Made by a program: the position numbers and the translations under genes. 5,139 nucleotides of DNA from NCBI GenBank assembly GCA_027490345.1, contig JAIXYF010000444.1, forward strand, positions 1-5,139. The letters are read 5' to 3'. The number at the start of each line of letters is the position of its first letter. The first letter of the stretch is position 1. Below, piece after piece: positions 1-5,139 of this stretch. The DNA comes from Novosphingobium sp. (GTDB lineage Bacteria; Pseudomonadota; Alphaproteobacteria; Sphingomonadales; Sphingomonadaceae). Under the pieces are notes generated by a model. It did no database searches. It worked only from the letters and a program-made list of their open reading frames with translations, and was not told where the DNA came from.

Positions 1-841
1 CGACATTGGCGCGCTGCTGCTGCGAAAGCAGATAGACCAGCAACATGTGCACCGTGGTATGCCGCAGCATCAGCGAATAGAACGGGAGCTTCGGCTCGCC
101 TTCGCCCACCGAGCCATAGGCCGCAATCGCGCCGCCTTCGCCCAGCACCGCCATGGTAACCGGCAGATTGCCGCCGAACTCCACTTCCACCACCCGGTCG
201 ACCGGCTTGCCCTGATTGGCCGCAAGGATCGCCGCTCCCACATCGCCATCGCGGTAATTCACCACGGCATGGGCGCCCGCCGCCTCAGCCGCGCGGGCCT
301 TTTCCGGCCCGCTGACCGTGGCGATCACCCGCGCGCCGCCCCAGCGCGCCAGCTGGATGGCATAGTGCCCCACCGCGCCCGCGCCGCCCGTGACAAGCAC
401 GGTCTGCCCACTGACATCGCCATCGGCAAACACCGCATGGCACGCGGTCGAGGCCGGGATGCCAAGGCAAGCCCCGGCCTCGAAGCTGGTCCCCGGCGGC
501 AGGGTAACCGCCTGCATTTCGGGCAGGCAGATGAACTCGGCGCACGTGCCAAAGGGCCGCCGCCAAGCCGCGTTCCACACCCACACCCGCTCCCCGATAC
601 GCGCCGGGGAAACCCCATCGCCCACCGCATCGATCACGCCCGCGCCGTCGGAGTGGGGGATCACGCGGGGGAAGGCAATCGGAGCGCGCGCGCCGATGCG
701 GGTTTTCACGTCAGAGGGGTTCACCCCGGAGGCATGAAGGCGCACGCGCACTTCGCCCGGCCCCGGCTGCGGGGTTTCCATATCGCCAAAGCGCAGCACA
801 TCTGCCGCAGCACCAATCGCTTCATACCAGACAGCGCGCAT
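1..841 (-). CDS. NADPH:quinone reductase-like zinc-independent MDR oxidoreductase, C-terminus cut by window edge
   Basis: This gene encodes a medium-chain dehydrogenase/reductase of the quinone oxidoreductase (zeta-crystallin/Qor) branch, expected to use NADPH to reduce quinones or reactive carbonyls in the cytoplasm. The 280 visible codons start MRAVWYEAIG and hold the GroES-like domain at about residues 1-120, including PGPGEVRVRLHASGVNPSDVK (residues 26-46, quoted as key positions: PGPGEV, GVNPSD) and PHSDGAGVIDAVG at 62-74. A Rossmann domain follows, with the nucleotide-binding loop TGGAGAVG at 151-158 and VNYRDGD at 194-200. I see no structural-zinc cysteine cluster, which fits the zinc-free subgroup. 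Family members run to about 320-330 residues, so some 40-50 residues lie beyond the left edge. The ATG at 841 is chosen because AAGGGA sits six bases upstream and the N-terminus matches the family. It lies 38 bases after cydX on the same strand. The actual substrate cannot be told from sequence. Confidence 0.9.
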   Translation of the reverse strand, partial: MRAVWYEAIGAAADVLRFGDMETPQPGPGEVRVRLHASGVNPSDVKTRIGARAPIAFPRVIPHSDGAGVIDAVGDGVSPARIGERVWVWNAAWRRPFGTCAEFICLPEMQAVTLPPGTSFEAGACLGIPASTACHAVFADGDVSGQTVLVTGGAGAVGHYAIQLARWGGARVIATVSGPEKARAAEAAGAHAVVNYRDGDVGAAILAANQGKPVDRVVEVEFGGNLPVTMAVLGEGGAIAAYGSVGEGEPKLPFYSLMLRHTTVHMLLVYLLSQQQRANV

Positions 842-847
842 CAAGCA

Positions 848-853
848 TCCCTT
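848..853 (-). promoter_or_regulatory. Ribosome binding site of the quinone reductase-like gene
   Basis: On the minus strand this reads AAGGGA, six bases before the ATG at 841. It decides the start, because another ATG at 848-846 is in a different frame and overlaps the site. The 38-base gap to cydX shows no hairpin followed by a T-run, so no intrinsic terminator is apparent here. Confidence 0.7.
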
Positions 854-879
854 ATCGAAAGCCGGGCAGTGCGCCGCGC

Positions 880-996
880 TCAATCATGCACGGTGCGGTC
901 GCTGGCCGGATCAGAATGGAATTCGTGCCAGATACCGTTGAGGATCGCCACACTGACAGCAAGGCCAAGGCCAAGTATCCACGCAAAATACCACAT
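880..996 (-). CDS. cydX: Cytochrome bd small subunit CydX (YbgT family)
   Basis: This 38-residue gene encodes the single-helix accessory subunit of cytochrome bd quinol oxidase, which in E. coli packs against CydA and is needed for stable haem insertion and full activity in the inner membrane. The N-terminus MWYFAWILG is the hallmark of the CydX/YbgT family (E. coli begins MWYFCWILG). It is followed by one hydrophobic segment at about residues 3-22 and a short polar tail, WHEFHSDPASDRTVHD. The length is typical, since E. coli CydX has 37 residues. The ATG at 996 is preceded by AAGGAG, nine bases away, which overlaps the cydB stop region. It starts 15 bases after cydB, the usual place for this gene, so it is the third gene of a cydA-cydB-cydX operon. 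It is too short for many gene finders. The identification is strong from motif plus position. Confidence 0.95.
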   Translation of the reverse strand: MWYFAWILGLGLAVSVAILNGIWHEFHSDPASDRTVHD

Positions 997-1005
997 GAAA
1001 CCTGG

Positions 1006-1011
1006 CTCCTT
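1006..1011 (-). promoter_or_regulatory. Ribosome binding site of cydX
   Basis: The minus strand reads AAGGAG here, nine bases before the cydX ATG and directly after the cydB stop codon (TGA at 1014-1012, its last base touching the purine run TGAAAGGAG). This strong site supports the short gene being translated, and suggests coupling to cydB termination. Confidence 0.75.
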
Positions 1012-2160
1012 TCAATACATGTCGGGATTGAGGCGCACTTCGTCGCGCGTGATCCGGCCAAACATCACCCGGTAGGCCCACGTGGTGTAGGCCAGCACGA
1101 TCGGCAGGAAGATCACCACGACCACCAGCATGATGAACAGCGTGAGATGGCTGGACGAGGCATTCCACACCGTGAGGCTGGAGGCTGGATCAATCGCGCT
1201 GGGCAGGATGAACGGGAACATCGCAAGGCCAACGGTGGCGATAATCCCCAGCACAGTGAGAGACGACCCGGCAAAGGCGAGCGCATCGCGCCGCGTGCGC
1301 AGGCCAACCAGCGCGACGAACGGGCCGAACAGGCCAAGAACCGGCGCGGCGATCATCCAGTGATGGGTCGCAAAGTTGCCCAGCCACGCACCCGGTGCCG
1401 CCTCGGCGCGGGCCAGATGGGGATTGGAAGGGCCAGCGGTATCCACCAGTTCCGCCATGCGGAAGCCCAGCCCGCCCCAAGCGACAAATGCCCCGCCCGC
1501 CGCGAAGAGCAGAACCGTTGCAACCGCTGCCACCGCGCCATAGCGCCGCGCGCGAAATTGCACCGGCCCCGGCTCCAGCTTCATCGCCAGCCAGCCTGCG
1601 CCATGCATTACCAGCATCGCCACCGAGAGCAGCCCGGCCAGCAGGCTGAACGGGGTGAACAAGCCCAGCAGCGTGCCTTCATAGAACGAGCGCAGATCGC
1701 TATCGAGGCGGAACGGCGCGCCCAGCAGCACGTTGCCCACGGCCACGCCAAACACCAGCGCCGGCACCAGCCCGCCCGTAAACAGCGCCCAGTCCCAGCG
1801 CGCGCGCCATGCAGGATCCGAATGTTTGGAGCGATACTTGAACCCTACCGGCCGCAAGATCAGCGCCGACAGCACGAGGAACATCGCGAGGTAAAAGCCC
1901 GAAAAGCTGACCGCATAGACATAAGGCCAGGCCGCAAAGATCGCTCCGCCGCCCAGGATGAACCACACTTGGTTGCCCTCCCACGTCGCGCTCACGGTGT
2001 TGATCACCATGCGGCGTTCCAGATCATTGCGCGCCACGAACGGCAGCAGCGCCATCGCCCCCAGATCGAACCCGTCGGTCAGCGCAAAGCCGATCAGCAG
2101 CACGCCGATCAGCACCCACCAGATCAGCCGCAGCGTCTCGTAATCAAGCGGCAGCACCAT
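1012..2160 (-). CDS. cydB: Cytochrome bd quinol oxidase subunit II (CydB)
   Basis: This is the 382-residue second large subunit of cytochrome bd oxidase, an inner-membrane protein of several transmembrane helices (about nine in the family) that binds no haem itself but supports CydA and contributes to proton delivery for oxygen reduction. It aligns with E. coli CydB (379 residues) along its length: the N-terminal LIGFALTDGFDLGAMAL, WEGNQVW at 60-66, RPVGFKYRSK at about 103-112, AGAWL-like PGAWLGNF, AMFPFILPS, and the C-terminal MFGRITRDE. Asp32 and Arg103 correspond to the conserved E. coli Asp29 and Arg100. The position of E. coli Asp58 is Glu61 here, a conservative change also known in other CydB proteins. 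The ATG at 2160 lies 12 bases after the cydA stop, with a strong Shine-Dalgarno in between, indicating coupled translation. No frameshift or truncation is seen. Confidence 0.98.
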   Translation of the reverse strand: MVLPLDYETLRLIWWVLIGVLLIGFALTDGFDLGAMALLPFVARNDLERRMVINTVSATWEGNQVWFILGGGAIFAAWPYVYAVSFSGFYLAMFLVLSALILRPVGFKYRSKHSDPAWRARWDWALFTGGLVPALVFGVAVGNVLLGAPFRLDSDLRSFYEGTLLGLFTPFSLLAGLLSVAMLVMHGAGWLAMKLEPGPVQFRARRYGAVAAVATVLLFAAGGAFVAWGGLGFRMAELVDTAGPSNPHLARAEAAPGAWLGNFATHHWMIAAPVLGLFGPFVALVGLRTRRDALAFAGSSLTVLGIIATVGLAMFPFILPSAIDPASSLTVWNASSSHLTLFIMLVVVVIFLPIVLAYTTWAYRVMFGRITRDEVRLNPDMY

Positions 2161-2163
2161 CGG

Positions 2164-2173
2164 CCTCTCCCTT
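2164..2173 (-). promoter_or_regulatory. Ribosome binding site of cydB
   Basis: The minus strand reads AAGGGAGAGG just before the cydB ATG. Its first base is the last base of the cydA TAA stop codon. The overlap of stop codon and ribosome binding site is what one expects for coupled production of CydA and CydB in equal amounts. Confidence 0.75.
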
Positions 2174-3765
2174 TATTCGGCAGGAACGCTGTGCGCAGGG
2201 TGCGGAGAGGCGGGCGGCGGCACGGCATCGCGGCGCGGCTGCCAGGGCGTATAGCCTTCCGGTCCCTTGCGGATCGCGGCCAGCATCAGCCGGACCTCGA
2301 TCACCGCCAGCACGCTGTAGAGCACGGTGAAGCCCGCCATAGTCGTCCAGATCTGGCCCGTCGTCAGGCTCGATGCGCCCAGGAATGTCGGCAGCACGCC
2401 GTCTACCGCCCATGGCTGGCGGCCGATTTCCGCCACCATCCAGCCCATCTCGATCGCGATCCACGGCAGCGGGATCATCAACACTGCACCGCGCAGGAAC
2501 CACTTGGCATCAAACCGCCGGGTGTTGGCCAGCACCATTGCGGTCGAGAAAAAGCCGATGAACAAGAAGCCCAGCCCGGCCATGCCGCGGAACAGCCAGA
2601 ACAGCGCGGGCACATTGGGCACGGTGGACCACGCGGCCCTGTCAAGCGCAGCGGCATCCGCTTTCCTCGGATCGGCCACGAAGCGCTTGAGCAGCATGGC
2701 ATAGCCCAGATCGTGCTTCGCGCTTTCGAACTGCGCGCGCGCGGCCAAGTCTTTCGGGTTGGCCTTAAGCTTCTCCACCGCATCATAAGCGATGATGCCA
2801 TGCTCGATGCGAGTGCGCGCATGGGCAACCAGCGGGTAGATCCCCTCGACCTGGCCCGTCAGGCTGCGCGTGCCGATGATGCCCAGCACATAGGGAATCT
2901 TGATCTCATACAGCGTCTTGCCGCCGGTGCTCGAAGGCAGGCCGAACACCGCAATCCCCGCCGGCGCCGGCTCTGTGTGCCATTCGGCCTCGATCGCCGC
3001 CAATTTCATCTTCTGGTTGTCAGTCAGCGTGTAGCCGCTTTCATCGCCCAGCACGACGACCGAGAGCGCCGAGGCAAGGCCGAACGCGGCGGCCACGGCA
3101 AAGCTGCGCTTGGCCAGTTCGAGATGCCGCCCCTTCAGCAGATACCACGCCGAAACGCCCAGCACAAACACGCTGGCCGTCACATAGCCCGCGCTGACGG
3201 TGTGGACGAACTTGGCCTGCGCCACCGGATTGAACACGACCTCGTAGAAGCTCGTCACTTCCATGCGCATGGTCAGCGGGTTGAACGCCGCGCCGACCGG
3301 GTGCTGCATCCAGCCATTGGCAATGAGGATCCACAGCGCGGAAAAATTGGAGCCCACCGCCACCATCACTGTGGCAAACAAGTGCTGGCGCGCGCTCAGC
3401 TTGTCCCAGCCGAAGAACATCAGCCCCACGAATGTGGCCTCAAGGAAAAAGGCCATCAGCCCTTCGATCGCCAGCGGCGCGCCGAAAATGTCGCCCACAT
3501 AGTGCGAGTAGTATGACCAGTTCGTGCCGAATTCGAACTCCATGGTGAGGCCCGTCGCCACGCCCAGCACGAAGTTGATCCCGAACAGCTTGCCCCAGAA
3601 ACGCGTGATATCCCGCCAGATCGGGCGGTCGGTCATCACATAGACACTTTCCATGATGACCAGAATGAACGACAAGCCAAGCGTGAGCGGCACGAACAGG
3701 AAATGGTACAGCGCGGTCAATGCGAACTGCAGCCGGGAAAGTTCCACTACGGCCATGTCCATCAT
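2173..3765 (-). CDS. cydA: Cytochrome bd quinol oxidase subunit I (CydA), long Q-loop type
   Basis: This 530-residue inner-membrane protein is the catalytic subunit of cytochrome bd. It oxidises quinol on the periplasmic side and reduces oxygen to water through haems b558, b595 and d. It aligns almost without gaps with E. coli CydA (522 residues, offset two). His21 matches the haem ligand His19. His188 in KFVHTV and Met395 in the FRGM segment match the b558 ligands His186 and Met393, and Arg393 is also kept. Lys254 and Glu259 in the quinol loop match the quinol-oxidation residues Lys252 and Glu257. GRQPW at 448-452 is the family signature. The loop between about 260 and 390 is full length, so this is the long Q-loop (E. 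coli) subclass rather than the short CIO or Bacillus type. The C-terminal tail is proline-rich. The start at 3765 has AAAGGG five bases upstream; the next codon is also ATG and would serve equally. Confidence 0.98.
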   Translation of the reverse strand: MMDMAVVELSRLQFALTALYHFLFVPLTLGLSFILVIMESVYVMTDRPIWRDITRFWGKLFGINFVLGVATGLTMEFEFGTNWSYYSHYVGDIFGAPLAIEGLMAFFLEATFVGLMFFGWDKLSARQHLFATVMVAVGSNFSALWILIANGWMQHPVGAAFNPLTMRMEVTSFYEVVFNPVAQAKFVHTVSAGYVTASVFVLGVSAWYLLKGRHLELAKRSFAVAAAFGLASALSVVVLGDESGYTLTDNQKMKLAAIEAEWHTEPAPAGIAVFGLPSSTGGKTLYEIKIPYVLGIIGTRSLTGQVEGIYPLVAHARTRIEHGIIAYDAVEKLKANPKDLAARAQFESAKHDLGYAMLLKRFVADPRKADAAALDRAAWSTVPNVPALFWLFRGMAGLGFLFIGFFSTAMVLANTRRFDAKWFLRGAVLMIPLPWIAIEMGWMVAEIGRQPWAVDGVLPTFLGASSLTTGQIWTTMAGFTVLYSVLAVIEVRLMLAAIRKGPEGYTPWQPRRDAVPPPASPHPAHSVPAE

Positions 3766-3770
3766 TCATG

Positions 3771-3776
3771 CCCTTT
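3771..3776 (-). promoter_or_regulatory. Ribosome binding site of cydA
   Basis: The minus strand reads AAAGGG, five bases before the ATG at 3765 and eight before the second ATG at 3762. The spacing favours one of these two over the ATG at 3756, which would be 14 bases away. A short inverted repeat (3777-3792) abuts this site on its 5' side in the cydA transcript. Confidence 0.65.
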
Positions 3777-3792
3777 CGCGGCTGGCGCCGCG
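3777..3792 (-). repeat. Inverted repeat (6-bp stem) next to the cydA ribosome binding site
   Basis: CGCGGC and GCCGCG flank a four-base loop. In the cydA leader RNA this all-GC hairpin would end immediately before the AAAGGG ribosome binding site. It may affect ribosome access or act as a leader stabiliser. In GC-rich DNA such short palindromes also arise by chance. Confidence 0.4.
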
Positions 3793-3813
3793 CAACAAGA
3801 CCGAATCTTGCGC
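3790..3813. repeat. Imperfect dyad in the cydA-cydD intergenic region
   Basis: GCGCAA (3790-3795) and TTGCGC (3808-3813) form outer arms 12 bases apart. Inside, CAAGA (3796-3800) and TCTTG (3806-3810) form a second, differently centred pair. Because it lies between divergent genes it is a candidate operator, but it matches no regulator site that I recognise. Confidence 0.35.
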
Positions 3814-3846
3814 CCGTGCCGCCTGCTCGATAAACGATCCACGATC

Positions 3847-5139
3847 ATGCGCATAGCCAAAGCGGCAGGCCTCGCCTGGACTTCCGATATTGCTGGGGCC
3901 GCGGTGTTTGCGTGGGGCCTGGCTCTGGCGCTCGATGCAGCACTCGGCCGGTGGAGTAGCCCGGCCACTGTCATCGCGAACGCCGCCGCGTTGATAGTGC
4001 TGGGCGGTCTCATGCGGTGCGCCAGCCAATATGGCGCGGCCGTGCTCGGCTTCGATGAAGGCCGCGCGCTGGCCCGCGTGCTTCGCGCCGCGCTCTATCC
4101 GCGCCTCCTTTCCATCGCCGGGCCCGCCGCGCCCGCGCTGGGCGCCACGGCCACGCTCGGCATCGATCACGTCGCCGCCCAGCAGGCCAGCGCCGCGCGG
4201 TTCGCGCCAGTGCGCAAGGCCGCCACGCTCGGCCCCGTGCTCGTCGCCGTGGTGGTCGCGCTCGAAAGCCGGATCGCCGCGCTGATCCTGTTCGCCACGC
4301 TGATCCCCTTCGTGATCGGCATGATTCTGGCAGGCGGCGCGGCGCGCCACGCGGCGGACCGGCAGATGGCCTCGATCACCGCGCTTTCGGCGCTCTATGT
4401 CGATCGGCTGCGCCATTTGCCGATCATCCGCCACTTTGCCGCCGAAGACCGGATCGCGCGGGCGGCGGGCGATGCCGCGCAGGACGTGGCGACGCGCACC
4501 ATCGCCGTGCTGCGCGCAGCGTTCCTGTCCAGCGCCATCCTCGAATTTTTCGCCGCGCTCAGCGTCGCGCTGGTTGCGGTCTATTGCGGGTTCAGCCTGC
4601 TGGGCATTCTGCCCTTTCCTGCACTCGAACAGCTCGATTTCCGCGCGGCGTTCTTCGTGCTGGTGATGGCACCCGAATTCTATCTCCCCATGCGCCGCCT
4701 TGCCGCCGCCTATCACGAAAAGCAGCTGGGAGAGGCTGCGGAGAAGGCGCTGGCCGAAGTGCCAGAACCTGCGGCCACACTCGGCACTTTTGGTGCGCTC
4801 GCGCTGCGCGGCGCCATGGTGGAATGGCCGGGGCACCGCATCGGGCCAGTCGATCTCGAACTTGGCGCGCAGGGTTCCGGCTTGCAGGGCCTCGTCTGCA
4901 TCACCGGGCCGACCGGCAGCGGCAAGACGAGCCTGCTCGCCGCTATCGCCGGGCAAGTCGCTCCGGCACGGGGCGTGATCGAACCCCTGCCCGCTGCCGC
5001 CATCGCCTGGGCGGGGCAAGTGCCGCTGCTCCTGCCCACCACGCTGGAAGACAACCTGCGCCTTGGCCGCCCGGATGCGAGCGATCATGCCGTGGCCGAT
5101 GCCGTGCGCGCGGTGGGGCTCGATGCGCTGGTCGCCAGC
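3847..5139 (+). CDS. cydD: Thiol reductant/haem ABC exporter subunit CydD, C-terminus cut by window edge
   Basis: CydD is one half of the heterodimeric inner-membrane ABC transporter CydDC, required for cytochrome bd assembly. It was classically described as exporting glutathione and cysteine, and more recent work also implicates haem. The frame is open to the right edge (431 codons from ATG 3847). Hydrophobic segments fill about residues 10-290. LRAAFLSSAILEFF from residue 222 and MAPEFYLPMRRL from residue 274 are close matches to the E. coli CydD membrane-domain motifs LRLAFLSSGILEFF and LAPEFFQPLRDL. The ATPase domain shows Walker A GPTGSGKT at 354-361 and the Q-loop WAGQVP with Gln391, followed by TLEDNLRLGRPDAS. 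The ABC signature, Walker B and H-loop lie outside the window. The start is uncertain: homology suggests an upstream TTG at 3808, which would add 13 residues. It is transcribed away from cydA, and cydC probably follows. Confidence 0.93.
   Translation, partial: MRIAKAAGLAWTSDIAGAAVFAWGLALALDAALGRWSSPATVIANAAALIVLGGLMRCASQYGAAVLGFDEGRALARVLRAALYPRLLSIAGPAAPALGATATLGIDHVAAQQASAARFAPVRKAATLGPVLVAVVVALESRIAALILFATLIPFVIGMILAGGAARHAADRQMASITALSALYVDRLRHLPIIRHFAAEDRIARAAGDAAQDVATRTIAVLRAAFLSSAILEFFAALSVALVAVYCGFSLLGILPFPALEQLDFRAAFFVLVMAPEFYLPMRRLAAAYHEKQLGEAAEKALAEVPEPAATLGTFGALALRGAMVEWPGHRIGPVDLELGAQGSGLQGLVCITGPTGSGKTSLLAAIAGQVAPARGVIEPLPAAAIAWAGQVPLLLPTTLEDNLRLGRPDASDHAVADAVRAVGLDALVAS

Larger units (their letters stand above)
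3766..3846. promoter_or_regulatory. Divergent cydA / cydD intergenic control region
   Basis: These 81 bases separate the cydA start (minus) from the first ATG of cydD (plus), so the cydABX promoter, and probably the cydD promoter, must lie here or reach into the neighbouring coding ends. The region contains two inverted repeats and a direct repeat CGATC-CA-CGATC at about 3835-3846. For the plus strand, TTGCGC at 3808-3813 and TAAACG at 3831-3836 are spaced 17 bases apart and could be a weak promoter, which is speculative. I find no clear FNR box (TTGAT-N4-ATCAA), although cyd genes are commonly oxygen-regulated. If cydD really starts at TTG 3808, only 42 bases remain between the genes. Confidence 0.5.

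Noticed and set aside
842..879. Possible terminator between cydX and the quinone reductase-like gene.
   Set aside because: There are GC-rich bases but no stable hairpin followed by a T-run on the minus strand.
47..1075. A 342-codon plus-strand frame over the left part of the window.
   Set aside because: It is antisense to the quinone reductase-like gene and cydX, and its His/Arg/Ala-rich translation looks like a composition artefact.
886..3516. An 876-codon open frame on the plus strand, opposite cydB and cydA, rich in His, Arg, Gln and Asp.
   Set aside because: It is antisense to two genes with clear homology. Its composition is what the complement of hydrophobic membrane-protein codons gives in GC-rich DNA, and it shows no recognisable domain.
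3766..3846. An FNR/CydR-type box controlling the cyd genes.
   Set aside because: No TTGAT-N4-ATCAA-like sequence is present in the region; half-sites resembling TTG are too loose to call.
3766..5088. A 440-codon open frame on the minus strand opposite cydD, ending just at the cydA start.
   Set aside because: The plus strand encodes unmistakable CydD motifs (Walker A, Q-loop, APEFY segment). The minus frame is a charged, low-complexity shadow without family features.
1..5139. CRISPR arrays, tRNA or rRNA genes, insertion sequences, or a novel defence or mobile system.
   Set aside because: No repeated spacer pattern, RNA gene signature or transposase-like frame was seen. Coding is continuous and accounted for by ordinary respiratory genes.

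Overview
The window is a high-GC, densely coded bacterial stretch. It carries an almost complete cytochrome bd quinol oxidase locus: the oxidase operon cydA-cydB-cydX on the minus strand, and the start of the assembly/transport gene cydD diverging on the plus strand. GC content, strong G/C bias at third codon positions, AAGGG-type ribosome binding sites and Proteobacteria-like cyd proteins point to a proteobacterium. An alphaproteobacterium, perhaps a sphingomonad, is my best guess, but nothing in the window proves the lineage.

Layout: 1-841 (minus) is the N-terminal 280 codons of a zinc-independent medium-chain NADPH:quinone reductase-like oxidoreductase, cut by the left edge. 880-996 (minus) is a 38-codon gene for the small cytochrome bd subunit CydX. 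1012-2160 (minus) is cydB and 2173-3765 (minus) is cydA, both full length. 3766-3846 is a short divergent intergenic region with two small inverted repeats. From about 3847 (possibly 3808) to the right edge (plus) runs cydD, with its membrane domain, Walker A and Q-loop present and the rest of the ATPase domain outside the window.

How they work together: CydA carries the haem ligands and the long E. coli-type quinol loop. CydB is its structural partner and supplies part of the proton path. CydX is the single-helix accessory subunit that stabilises the complex. CydD, presumably with CydC encoded to the right, forms the heterodimeric ABC exporter needed to assemble cytochrome bd. Gaps of 12 and 15 bases, with Shine-Dalgarno sequences overlapping the upstream stop codons, indicate tight translational coupling of cydA, cydB and cydX. 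The oxidoreductase begins 38 bases after cydX on the same strand with no visible terminator, so it may be read through from the cyd operon.

The system is a known one. The points of mild interest are the divergent cydABX/cydDC arrangement, the short cydX gene that automatic annotation easily misses, the uncertain cydD start, a hairpin abutting the cydA ribosome binding site, and the possible link to a quinone-reductase-like gene. Very long open frames antisense to cydAB and cydD are composition artefacts.
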